DNA from: Acidobacteriaceae bacterium
Lineage (GTDB): Bacteria > Acidobacteriota > Terriglobia > Terriglobales > Acidobacteriaceae
Assembly (NCBI GenBank): GCA_003165095.1
Contig: PLSH01000064.1
Span: 1,664 to 15,256 of the forward strand
Reading direction: 5' to 3'
Length of the DNA: 13,593 nucleotides
In this document: positions 1 to 7,932 of the stretch, in pieces
Layout of the letters: each line of letters starts with the position of its first letter
How positions within the stretch are numbered: the stretch's first letter is position 1
Notes under the pieces: generated by a model
The model's input: the letters and a program-made list of their open reading frames with translations, nothing else
Database searches by the model: none
Told to the model about the DNA's origin: nothing
Made by a program: the position numbers and the translations under genes

Positions 1-686
1 CCAAGGCCATCATCCTCAACTCGCCTTCGAATCCGGCCGGCTCGGTGGTGTCTGCCCAGGACCTGGAGCGGATCGTCCAACTGGCGCACGAGCGGGGTAT
101 TTTTCTGCTTCTGGACGAGTGCTACGTGTATCTCAACTATGCCGGCAAGCCGGTTTCGGGCGGTTCGTTTACGTGGGCCAAGGAGCATATCGTCATTCTG
201 GGGTCGCTTTCCAAGACTTATTCGATGACCGGCTGGCGGGCCGGGTACGCCCTGGCCTCAAAAGCGGTTACCGCCAACTTGAGCAAGCTGCAGTCGCAAT
301 CGACCTCGAATGCGACCAGTTTTGTGCAGAAAGCGGCCATTGCGGCGCTGGCGGGCTCGCAGGAGTGCGTGAGCGCGTTCCGGGCCGAATTTATAGAGTT
401 GCGGGATCACATGCTGGCGCGGCTGGCCGAGATTCCCGGCGTAACGTGCACCAAGCCGGAGGGCGCTTTCTACGTCTACCCCAATATCTCCGCTTACCTG
501 GGCAAGGGCGGCATCCGCACCGCGACCGAGTTGGCCACCCGGCTGCTCCACGAAGCGCACGTGGTTACCGTGCCCGGCGAGGCGTTCGGGACAGGCGAGC
601 ACATCCGCATCAGCTACCCGGTAACCAAGCAGAACATCGACGAGGGCACGCGCCGCATGGGCGAGTTCCTGACCGGCTTGAAGTAA
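1..686 (+). CDS. Class I/II PLP-dependent aminotransferase (aspartate aminotransferase-like), 5' truncated
   Basis: The gene runs off the left edge; the frame is open from base 3, so the GTG at 45 is internal and not the start. About 227 C-terminal residues are visible. They begin in the conserved NSPSNPAG substrate loop. The motif SLSKTYSMTGWRAGY carries the PLP-binding Schiff-base lysine (codon 213-215), and HIRIS near the C-terminus carries the arginine (codon 606-608) that binds the substrate alpha-carboxylate in fold-type I aminotransferases. A small-domain stretch (GVTCTKPEGAFYVYPNIS) is also typical. The family transfers an amino group between an amino acid and a 2-oxo acid in the cytoplasm. 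The class Ib aspartate/prephenate aminotransferase group is the best guess, but specificity cannot be settled from this half. The C-terminus looks intact, ending GEFLTGLK. A hairpin terminator follows directly. Confidence 0.93.
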   Translation, partial: KAIILNSPSNPAGSVVSAQDLERIVQLAHERGIFLLLDECYVYLNYAGKPVSGGSFTWAKEHIVILGSLSKTYSMTGWRAGYALASKAVTANLSKLQSQSTSNATSFVQKAAIAALAGSQECVSAFRAEFIELRDHMLARLAEIPGVTCTKPEGAFYVYPNISAYLGKGGIRTATELATRLLHEAHVVTVPGEAFGTGEHIRISYPVTKQNIDEGTRRMGEFLTGLK

Positions 687-704
687 TCGAAGCCTGAACG
701 GCGA

Positions 705-729
705 AAGGCGCTCCGGCGAGGGGCGCCTT
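705..729 (+). terminator. Probable intrinsic terminator after the aminotransferase gene
   Basis: AAGGCGC (705-711) pairs perfectly with GCGCCTT (723-729) across an 11-base loop, 18 bases after the aminotransferase stop codon. The trailing tract on the plus strand is only weakly T-rich (CTTCTTG). On the minus strand the stem is also followed by T residues and lies about 45 bases past the stop of the converging minus-strand gene, so it may serve both sides. Confidence 0.65.
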
Positions 730-773
730 CTTGCCGGGTCGCGGAACGTTGAAGAAGAATTACTGCAAAAACG

Positions 774-1439
774 CTATGGTTGAGGGCTGCTCTCCACTTT
801 GAAGCGTTGCCGGGTGTAACTCTGAATCGGCTCAGTCGTCGTTTGCGTGACATCCTTGCCTTCCGCTTTGTCGTCGCGAGCCTCGAGATCCGCAGCCCGT
901 TTCAACGGAAAGACGACCGGCGCAAACAGGCTATATTCCATCCAGCACGGGCCGAAGATTACGTCGCAGTCATCGTACCCTGGGGGATTGTTGCTCATTT
1001 TGATGTGGCGCCCGTCCGGAAGAATCAGATCGACGGGCCTGATAAGCAGCATTCCGTCGCGCTTGCCCGGAATTGCGGTCTGTGCATCGAACACGGCGCC
1101 GGTCCCCTGAGTCCCTTTCGGAATCACGAGGATTCCACTGGCCCATACATCGCCCTGCACGACGATCTTTACACTCTGGCCATTGCGCGCATTTGCCTAG
1201 GAGATTGGCTGTTGGAGACGGAAGAAAACTTGAGTGCCCCTCTTAATCGTGATTGCCTTCATTGCACCGCCGGCAGATTTGTCCGGTGCCTGCCGACCCA
1301 GCGCAAGCGTCCCTTGCACCGCCAGTAACGGGATAAGAAAAGCGCAGCAAACTCGCGGCAGCGAGGATTTCCTGGGCCAGGTCCCCTGGTGATTGATTCT
1401 CCTAAGTTTTTCGAGTCCAACGACGGGTGAATGTGACAC
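774..1439 (-). pseudogene. Secreted acidobacterial-type protein of unknown function, interrupted by one in-frame TAG
   Basis: Two minus-strand open stretches lie in the same frame, separated only by a TAG at 1199-1197. The upstream part carries a signal-peptide-like segment (basic residues, then VCCAFLIPLLAVQGTLA) and ends FFRLQQPIS. After the TAG the frame continues ANARNGQSVKIVVQGDVWASG, ILVIPKGTQGTG, and on to a normal TAG at 776-774. This reads smoothly as one domain resembling secreted acidobacterial proteins with a pattern like 'RLxxPIS-S-A-x-VGxxV...GxxVIPKGTxxxG', of no known function. One substitution (for example TCG or CAG to TAG) would explain the break. The start is uncertain: I chose GTG at 1439 because it is the nearest in-frame start before the signal segment. 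An AGGAG about 50 bases downstream of it has no standard in-frame start after it at normal spacing. Alternatives are recent gene decay, an assembly or sequencing error, or TAG readthrough. The gene is divergent from the guanylyltransferase and convergent with the aminotransferase. Confidence 0.62.
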
Positions 1440-1608
1440 TTTCTCGACTGCCACAGTGATTCCACTGAGGAGTCGATTTTCTTTGTTGGGCGCGACGCCA
1501 CATTCCTTAGGATTGGCGCGGACGGCACCGGACGGCGAATTTTCATTTTGAAAATAATTCGCTCTGCCCTGTGCAAACGTTATCTCTGTCCGGTAGGATG
1601 TTTCTTCA

Positions 1609-2727
1609 ATGTTAAAGGCTATCGATTTTCGTCCCGTGATTCTCGCCGGAGGCAGCGGAACCCGCTTCTGGCCGCGCTCCCGCCGCGCCCGCGCCAAGCA
1701 GGTATTGGCGCTGGACGGCGAACGCTCCATGATTCAGCAAACCGTTGAACGGCTTAAGCCGCTGGCGGGATTGGACAAGACCTGGATCATCACCAACGAA
1801 TACCTGGCGCATGAGATCGCCGACCAGTTGCCCGGCCTGCCGGCGGAGCAGATTGTGCAGGAGCCGGTGGCCCGCAACACCGCCCCGGCCTGCGGACTGG
1901 CGGCCTTCCTGATCGAAAGGGACAACCCCGACGCGGTGCTGGGAGTCTTTCCCTCCGACCACGTGATCGCCGATGAACCGCGGTTCCTCAAGGCATTGCA
2001 AAAGGGCATTGCGGCGGCAACAGCGGGCGACAACATCGTGGTGCTGGGGATCGAGCCGGTTCGCGCCGAGACCGGCTACGGCTACATCGAGACCGGCGAC
2101 CTGACCGAAGACGACTCCGCCCTTCACGTGCGCAGGTTCATTGAGAAACCCAACCAGCACCGAGCCGAGGAGTTTGTGGCCGCGGGCAACTATTACTGGA
2201 ACTCGGGGATGTTTCTGTGGTCGGCGCGCACCCTGGCGAATGCGGTCCGCGAGCACCTGCCGGAGACCGCTCCGCTTCTGGAGGGTATTGCCGCGGCGTG
2301 GGGCACGCCGGAGTTTGACGAGGTTTTTCGCGCTCTCTATCCCAAGTGCGAGAACATCTCAGTGGATTACGCGGTGCTCGAGCCGCGCTCCGCAAAAGGC
2401 GAGCATCTCTCACATCTCTACTGCATTCCGGCCGAGTTCAGCTGGAACGACCTGGGCTCCTGGGCCTCGCTCTACGAGTACCAGCTGGAGACCCGGCTGC
2501 GCGGGGACGCCGAGGGCAACGTCTCAGATTCCGGTGGCCACATGGCGATCGAGGCCACCGACAACTACATCTTCAGCCCGAAGAAGTTTGTCGCCCTGGT
2601 GGGGGTCGAGAACCTGGTGGTAATCGACACTGAGGATGCCCTGCTGATCGCCCACCGCGACCACTCGCAGGATGTCGGCAAGATCGTGAAGGAGCTTGGC
2701 ATTACCGGGCATACCGAACTGATCTGA
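1609..2727 (+). CDS. manC: Mannose-1-phosphate guanylyltransferase (GDP-mannose pyrophosphorylase), single domain
   Basis: The enzyme makes GDP-mannose and pyrophosphate from GTP and mannose 1-phosphate in the cytoplasm, feeding exopolysaccharide, O-antigen and glycoconjugate synthesis. The 372-residue protein has the nucleotidyltransferase signature LAGGSGTRFWPRSR (residues 12-25) followed by AKQ, where many homologues have PKQ. It also has QEPVARNTAPA (84-94), FPSDH (114-118), ETGYGYIE (154-161), FIEKP (177-181) and NSGMF (198-202), all hallmarks of GDP-mannose pyrophosphorylases. The length fits the short, monofunctional form; there is no C-terminal phosphomannose isomerase cupin domain as in the long bifunctional ManC/AlgA proteins. 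The ATG at 1609 is preceded by AGGA about ten bases upstream and sits just before the first beta strand. A 71-base gap separates it from the membrane protein downstream. No other capsule or nucleotide-sugar gene is in the window. Confidence 0.95.
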   Translation: MLKAIDFRPVILAGGSGTRFWPRSRRARAKQVLALDGERSMIQQTVERLKPLAGLDKTWIITNEYLAHEIADQLPGLPAEQIVQEPVARNTAPACGLAAFLIERDNPDAVLGVFPSDHVIADEPRFLKALQKGIAAATAGDNIVVLGIEPVRAETGYGYIETGDLTEDDSALHVRRFIEKPNQHRAEEFVAAGNYYWNSGMFLWSARTLANAVREHLPETAPLLEGIAAAWGTPEFDEVFRALYPKCENISVDYAVLEPRSAKGEHLSHLYCIPAEFSWNDLGSWASLYEYQLETRLRGDAEGNVSDSGGHMAIEATDNYIFSPKKFVALVGVENLVVIDTEDALLIAHRDHSQDVGKIVKELGITGHTELI

Positions 2728-2747
2728 TCGCCACCGCACCGCCGCTG

Positions 2748-2753
2748 TACAAT
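2748..2753 (+). promoter_or_regulatory. Possible -10 element (TACAAT) upstream of the UPF0182 gene
   Basis: TACAAT lies about 45 bases before the UPF0182 start, in the short gap after manC. No convincing -35 hexamer stands 16-18 bases upstream, so this is a weak candidate. A small hairpin with a G-U pair (GGCGGGA at 2767-2773 and TTCCGCC at 2777-2783) lies between it and the gene. Confidence 0.2.
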
Positions 2754-2798
2754 TCTTGGGTGACTCGGCGGGAGGTTTCCGCCTGAGCGGGGTGGAAA

Positions 2799-5615
2799 AT
2801 GCCCGAAACAATCGATTGGCCGCGCCGCGCAAAATCGCGCGGGCCGCGCCGTGCACTCCTTTTTCTCCTTGTCATTCTGGCGCTCATCGCTTTCGCCGGC
2901 CGGACCCTGCTCTCGTGGTGGGTGGACCTGCTCTGGTACCGGTCGCTGGGCTTTGGAAGTGTGTTCTGGAAGACCTGGGAACTTCAGTGGGGCACTTTCG
3001 CGGCCTTCGCGGCGCTCACGTTTCTGATTATCTTTGGAGCGTTCCTGGCTCTCAAGCGGGCCCACTCCGCCGATTTGCCCGACAGCCACACGATTTTCTT
3101 TGCCGGCCGTTCCATCGAGCTCCCCGTCGGACGAGTGCTGCACTTTGCGGCCATGGGCATCGCACTGCTGATCTCCCTGGCCACGGGCGCGGCGATGCAG
3201 TCCGAGTGGCCGTCGCTGGCCCTTTTCTGGTATGCCCCCAGTTCCAGCGGAAACATCGCCGACCCGATCTTCGGCAGGCCACTGAACTTCTTTCTTTTTA
3301 CGCTACCTGCGTGGCAGCTGATTATCGGTTGGCTGGTGACGCTGGCGGTAATTGTCTGTATTGCTTCCGCCTTGTTTCTGCTGGTTGCCGGCGGGGCGCG
3401 CGCGCTGGACAGGAACTCCCCCGGGCCTGCTTCATTGCCCTGGCGCGGCGTCTCCATCGCGGTGGGCTTTCTGCTGCTCACCTTTGCAATGCGTGAATAT
3501 GTAGGCCGCTTCGAGCTGCTCTTCGAGCATCACACCATCTTCGATGGCGTTACGTACACGGACGCGCACGTCTCGCTGCTGGGGATGTTGTTTATCACCG
3601 TGGCGCTGGTGATCGGAGGGGTCATTGCCATCGCCGTCGGGGTGCTGCGTCCGAGCGGGCGGTGGCTGGCCTTGTCGATTGTTCCCGCGGCCGTGTGTTT
3701 TGTGGTGTTCGGTGCGATTGGCTGGTACGTCAGCACCTTTCTGGTGAAGCCGAACCAACTCGACCGCGAGCGGCCTTACATTGCCGACAACATTGCAATG
3801 ACCCGCCAAGCGTACGGGTTGGACCGCTTTTCGCAACGCGAGTTCCCGGCCGAAACCACGCCGGGCGCTGCGGATCCTGCCAACAACCAGCCGACGCTCC
3901 AAAACATACGGCTCTGGGACTGGCAGGCGCTCCAGGATACGCTGCGCCAGGAACAAGAGATTCGCACCTACTACGATTTTCCCGATATCGACATCGATCG
4001 CTACGAGATTGGCGGAAGCCTGCGCGAAGTAATGCTCGCCGCCCGCGAATTGAACGTTGACAAACTTCCCGAAAGCAGCCGCAACTGGATCAACGACAAG
4101 CTCATTTACACCCACGGCTACGGAATCACCATGAATCCGGTGAACGGCTTTACGGCAGAGGGGCTGCCCACGCTGTTTTTGAGCAATATGCCGGTGCAGA
4201 GCACCGTTCCCGATCTTTCGGTGACGCGGCCCGAGATCTATTTTGGCGAGATAACGGATACAGACGTCTACGTAAAGACTCATCAGCAGGAGTTCAATTA
4301 TCCTGAAGGCCAATCGAACAATCTCACTTCGTACAAAGGCGACGGCGGCATCGTGCTGGGCGGATTCCTGCGCCGCGCGCTGCTGGCATTCGATCGTGGA
4401 GACATCACGAAGCTCCCATTCAGCGACGATGTGACGCCCGACAGCCGCCTGCTGATGCTGCGCAACGTGCATGACCGGGCGGCTACGCTGGCGCCGTTTC
4501 TCACCTTCGACCACGATCCCTATATCGTTGTGGGCGCCGACGGACGACTGTCCTGGATCATCGACGCCTTCACCTCTTCCGACACGTATCCGTACTCCGT
4601 ACATTCGAGTCTCGGCGACCAGTCCATCAACTACATGCGCAACAGCGTGAAGGCAGTCATCGATGCCTACGACGGGTCGGTGACGTTTTACGTTTTCGAC
4701 AACACCGATCCAATTCTGGCCGCCTGGCGCGGGATTTTTCCCGGCTTATTCAAAGATGGCGCGGAGATGCCTGACTGGCTGCGCAAGCATGTGCGCTATC
4801 CCGAGGCGCTACTCAGCCTGCAGGCCGAGGTTTACGGCCTGTATCACATGACCAATCCCGAGGTCTTCTACAACAAGGAGGACCAGTGGACGGTAGCCAC
4901 GCAAACCGGCATGGCCAGCGGCGGAGATCAGACCGCACAACCGATGGTGCCCAATTTTGTATTGATGAAACTGCCCGAAGAGACTGCGGGGCTGGAGTTC
5001 GTGGAGATTCTGCCTTTCACGCCGCTCAACCGCAACAACATGATCGGCTGGATTGCGGCGCGCAGCGACGGCGAGCACTACGGAACGGCGGTGGTCTACG
5101 ACTTTCCAAAGACCAAGCTGGTTGACGGTCCGCAGCAGATCGAGGCACGCATCGATCAGAATGCGCAACTGTCGGGCCAACTGACGCTATGGAATCAGCA
5201 GGGCTCGCATGTGCGCCGCGGCAGCCTGCTGGTGATTCCATGCGGCCAGGCTCTCCTTTATGCGGAGCCAATTTATCTTCAGGCCGATCGGAGTCCGATG
5301 CCGGAGTTGCGCCTGGTGGTACTCGCGCTCCAGGATCGGCTGGCCTACGGGCCGAATTTCGAAACCGCGTTAAACTCGCTTTTTGGCTCGGGAAGCTCGT
5401 CGCTCAGCTCCAATGAGGCGCCGCAGCTCGCGGCTGCGCCCGCAGCCGCGGGCGCGCCCCAGCCGGCGACCGGCATGACCGCGCTCATTGCGCAAGCCAG
5501 CAAGGATTTCGACGATTATCAGCGCCTGACATCGGAAGGCAAGCTGGCTGAGGCGGGACAGAAGCTGGACGACCTGAAGCGCGTGCTGGGCGAACTGAGC
5601 GCGCATCCCCGATAA
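2799..5615 (+). CDS. UPF0182 family integral membrane protein (function unknown)
   Basis: This 938-residue protein matches the UPF0182 (COG1615) family in architecture and sequence. A short basic N-terminus is followed by about seven transmembrane segments (near residues 19-42, 64-86, 110-130, 172-196, 216-232, 258-282 and 288-312). A large soluble region then runs to the end, probably extracytoplasmic. Family-typical stretches include WWVDLLWYRSLGF after the first helix, LDRERPYIADNIAMTRQAYG after the last, ADGRLSWIIDAFTSSDTYPY, and PEALLSLQAEVYGLYHM. An Ala/Pro-rich linker (roughly 865-890) leads to a charged helical tail. No catalytic motif is evident and the family's role is not known to me. 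The ATG at 2799 follows GGTGGA at a short distance and directly precedes the basic segment and first helix. It may be co-transcribed with manC 71 bases upstream, but no functional link is clear. Confidence 0.93.
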   Translation: MPETIDWPRRAKSRGPRRALLFLLVILALIAFAGRTLLSWWVDLLWYRSLGFGSVFWKTWELQWGTFAAFAALTFLIIFGAFLALKRAHSADLPDSHTIFFAGRSIELPVGRVLHFAAMGIALLISLATGAAMQSEWPSLALFWYAPSSSGNIADPIFGRPLNFFLFTLPAWQLIIGWLVTLAVIVCIASALFLLVAGGARALDRNSPGPASLPWRGVSIAVGFLLLTFAMREYVGRFELLFEHHTIFDGVTYTDAHVSLLGMLFITVALVIGGVIAIAVGVLRPSGRWLALSIVPAAVCFVVFGAIGWYVSTFLVKPNQLDRERPYIADNIAMTRQAYGLDRFSQREFPAETTPGAADPANNQPTLQNIRLWDWQALQDTLRQEQEIRTYYDFPDIDIDRYEIGGSLREVMLAARELNVDKLPESSRNWINDKLIYTHGYGITMNPVNGFTAEGLPTLFLSNMPVQSTVPDLSVTRPEIYFGEITDTDVYVKTHQQEFNYPEGQSNNLTSYKGDGGIVLGGFLRRALLAFDRGDITKLPFSDDVTPDSRLLMLRNVHDRAATLAPFLTFDHDPYIVVGADGRLSWIIDAFTSSDTYPYSVHSSLGDQSINYMRNSVKAVIDAYDGSVTFYVFDNTDPILAAWRGIFPGLFKDGAEMPDWLRKHVRYPEALLSLQAEVYGLYHMTNPEVFYNKEDQWTVATQTGMASGGDQTAQPMVPNFVLMKLPEETAGLEFVEILPFTPLNRNNMIGWIAARSDGEHYGTAVVYDFPKTKLVDGPQQIEARIDQNAQLSGQLTLWNQQGSHVRRGSLLVIPCGQALLYAEPIYLQADRSPMPELRLVVLALQDRLAYGPNFETALNSLFGSGSSSLSSNEAPQLAAAPAAAGAPQPATGMTALIAQASKDFDDYQRLTSEGKLAEAGQKLDDLKRVLGELSAHPR

Positions 5616-5695
5616 TGTTACGAGGCGCGAACGGCACAGATCGAAGCCGCTCGCGCCGGACCATCTCCGATTTCAATTCAGAACACCAGTCTGCA

Positions 5696-5734
5696 TGGGC
5701 GTGGCCCGATATCGCCCACGTTGAATGGCACGTG
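5696..5734 (+). repeat. Two abutting inverted repeats upstream of the glycosidase-tetronate operon
   Basis: TGGGCG (5696-5701) and CGCCCA (5713-5718) form a 6-base inverted repeat with an 11-base spacer. CACGT (5717-5721) and ACGTG (5730-5734) form a second one with an 8-base spacer, sharing two bases with the first. They end 25 bases before the chosen start of the first operon gene, where an operator or 5'-leader structure could sit. No family of regulator is implied by the sequences themselves. Confidence 0.35.
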
Positions 5735-5759
5735 AGTATTTCAGACTGAGGTGATTTCG

Positions 5760-7922
5760 ATGTTCGATCGGCGCGTGTTTTTGAAAACGGCTGCGGCGGC
5801 CATCCCGCTTTCGCGCGTGGGCGATTCGCTGGCCGCGCCTGTGGAGAGCACGATCCCGGGCGCAACGACAACAGGAGACGTTCCCTGGCAGCGGCAACTG
5901 CGCCGCATCGGCCAAACCAATTTCACCGAGCACGACCCGGCGGTGTTCGACGTGGAAGGCTGGGCCGATTACTGGGCCAGCGCCAAGGTTGGGGCCGTGT
6001 ACATCAGCGTGACCGGCATCCTTGCCTACTATCCCAGCGCGGTGCCGTTTCACCGTCATGGAAAGTTTCTGAACGGACGCGATTTTCTAGGTGAACTGCA
6101 CAATGCGGCGAAAAAGCGCGGGCTACGGACCATTGCGCGCTACAGCCCCGACCTGAACTGGGGCGACGCTCTCGCCGCACATCCCGATTGGTTCATGCGC
6201 GACGAGCAGGGCCGGCCCAAGCCCACGCCGGACGTTCCCGACCTTTTCCAGACCTGCATGTTCTCCACATACATGACCGATTACTTTGCGGCGGTGATGC
6301 GCGAAGTGAACTCGCGCTACGATGTGGACGCGCACTACACCAACGGCTGGCCGTCGTTTGGCCTGCCCATCTGCTATTGCAATATTTGCCGCCAGCTGCC
6401 TGCGCCGAAGACGCCTGCGTACTGGGACAAATTCAACGACCGCGTGATCGATTTATGGAAGCTGTACGAATCGATCGCGAAGGAGAAAAAGGCAACCAGC
6501 TTTTACTTCCTCAACCTGGGCGGCGGCGTTCACGCCAGCCCCAACCTGGCGCGCCTGGGCGAATTGTCGCAGTGGTTTCAGGCCGACAACCAGGGCCGTG
6601 GCGGAGAAGACGCTCCCATCTGGGGCTGCGCGCAGCAGGGACGCGTTTGCAGCGCGGTGCTCGACGGCAAGATGGCGGCCAACGTCACGGGCGGATGGTC
6701 CACCGGCCCCATCCGCTGGCGCGAGATCACCAAAACGCCAGCCGAGACGCAGATGTGGTTTGGCGAAACGCTGGCCAGCGGCATGGTTCCCTACTATCAC
6801 ATCGTGGGAGGAGAGACAGGCCTGGGCGAGGATCTGCGCTGGCAGAAGATCGGGCGCGATTACTTCCAATGGACGGCCCGGCACGATCCGCATTTCGTAA
6901 ACAAGCGCACCATCGCCAACATCGGGGTGGTGTTCGGCCAGCGCACGCAGCTTTTTTATGAAGCGCCGCGCGGTGTTTCGATGCAGCAGTATATGGATGC
7001 CACGTATTATGCGCTGCTGGAAGGACGCTTTCTGTTCGACCTGGTGCACGAAGACCGGCTCGAATTGGAACGGATCGGGAAGTACTCGGCCCTGATCCTG
7101 CCCAACACCGCGCTGCTCAGCGACGCGCAATGCGGGCAGTTGCGCGAATACGTGAACCAGGGAGGCTCGCTGCTGGGCACTTTTGAAACCAGCATGTACA
7201 ACGAGAGGAACGAGCGACGCGCGGAGTTCGGACTGGCTGACGTATTTGGCATCCAACTAGCCGGCCCGGTCATCGGCCGGCGCGGCAATTCAAACCCGTA
7301 TTATGCGCGGATTGAGCGGCGGCATCCGATTCTGGAAGGATTCGCCGACACTCACATTCTGCCCGGCGCTGAGTACCGCTTGCCACTCAAGCCGGTAGAG
7401 AATCCAGTGCTGACCGTGGTGCCCGGCTATCCGGCTTATCCGCCTGAACTTTCGTATCCGCCTATTCCGCGAACCAACGAGCCGGCCGTGGTGCTGCGCG
7501 AACGCGGCAAGAGCCGCCTGGCGTGGCTCCCGGGCGATGTTGAGGCCACGATGTGGCTCTCCGGCAATTCTGACCTGAGCCGCCTGCTGCAGAATACGAT
7601 TCGGTGGGTGTCGGGCGATCAGGCCCCGGTCCGCATAGAGGGCAACGGGCTGATTGAAACATTCGCCTGGGAGACGGGATCAGGTTTCGCGGTGCATGTG
7701 TTGAATTACACCAACCCCAACGCGCACCGCGGCTGGGCTCGGGAGTTTTATCCCATCGGCCCGCAGCAGGTGCGTTTCAAGCTGCCGGCCGGGCGGAGAG
7801 TGACGCGCGTGGAGTTGCTGCGCGCCGAGCGCGACATCCCATTTCACTTCGCCGGCGACTCCGTCGAATTCACGATTCCGTCGGTCTCAGACTACGAGGT
7901 GGCGGCCCTTTACTCTGCATGA
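5760..7922 (+). CDS. Tat-exported putative glycoside hydrolase (GHL6-like barrel with beta-galactosidase-trimerisation-like domain)
   Basis: The ATG at 5760 is preceded by GAGGTGA five bases upstream, a near-perfect ribosome site; the in-frame GTG at 5751 lies inside that site and is rejected. The 720-residue product opens with a twin-arginine signal (DRRVFLKT, residues 3-10, then AAAAIPL), so export of a folded protein is likely. Residues about 50-340 look like the TIM barrel of 'hypothetical glycosyl hydrolase 6' proteins: GWADYWASAKVGAVYISVTG, a HPDWF segment, and a Cys cluster CYCNIC (205-210) that could bind metal as in GH42-like enzymes. Residues about 385-500 (IGVVFGQRTQLFY, then ALILPNTALLSDAQCGQLRE) resemble the flavodoxin-like trimerisation domain of GH42 beta-galactosidases. 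Catalytic acids cannot be assigned by eye, and the substrate is unknown. It heads a cluster with the tetronate genes: denD starts only ten bases after its stop. GH assignment is by resemblance, not proof. Confidence 0.8.
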   Translation: MFDRRVFLKTAAAAIPLSRVGDSLAAPVESTIPGATTTGDVPWQRQLRRIGQTNFTEHDPAVFDVEGWADYWASAKVGAVYISVTGILAYYPSAVPFHRHGKFLNGRDFLGELHNAAKKRGLRTIARYSPDLNWGDALAAHPDWFMRDEQGRPKPTPDVPDLFQTCMFSTYMTDYFAAVMREVNSRYDVDAHYTNGWPSFGLPICYCNICRQLPAPKTPAYWDKFNDRVIDLWKLYESIAKEKKATSFYFLNLGGGVHASPNLARLGELSQWFQADNQGRGGEDAPIWGCAQQGRVCSAVLDGKMAANVTGGWSTGPIRWREITKTPAETQMWFGETLASGMVPYYHIVGGETGLGEDLRWQKIGRDYFQWTARHDPHFVNKRTIANIGVVFGQRTQLFYEAPRGVSMQQYMDATYYALLEGRFLFDLVHEDRLELERIGKYSALILPNTALLSDAQCGQLREYVNQGGSLLGTFETSMYNERNERRAEFGLADVFGIQLAGPVIGRRGNSNPYYARIERRHPILEGFADTHILPGAEYRLPLKPVENPVLTVVPGYPAYPPELSYPPIPRTNEPAVVLRERGKSRLAWLPGDVEATMWLSGNSDLSRLLQNTIRWVSGDQAPVRIEGNGLIETFAWETGSGFAVHVLNYTNPNAHRGWAREFYPIGPQQVRFKLPAGRRVTRVELLRAERDIPFHFAGDSVEFTIPSVSDYEVAALYSA

Positions 7923-7932
7923 TGAAGCGGCA

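Noticed and set aside
1548..1583. Possible manC promoter using TTGAAA (1548-1553) as a -35 box
   Set aside because: At 17 bases spacing the -10 position reads GTGCAA, which is not a credible match.
3432..4604. A 390-codon minus-strand open frame
   Set aside because: It is antisense within the UPF0182 gene and rich in His, Arg and Gln, as expected for a mirror frame; no recognisable domain.
5751..5759. GTG 5751 as the start of the exported glycosidase gene
   Set aside because: This GTG is part of the GAGGTGA ribosome site that serves the ATG at 5760.
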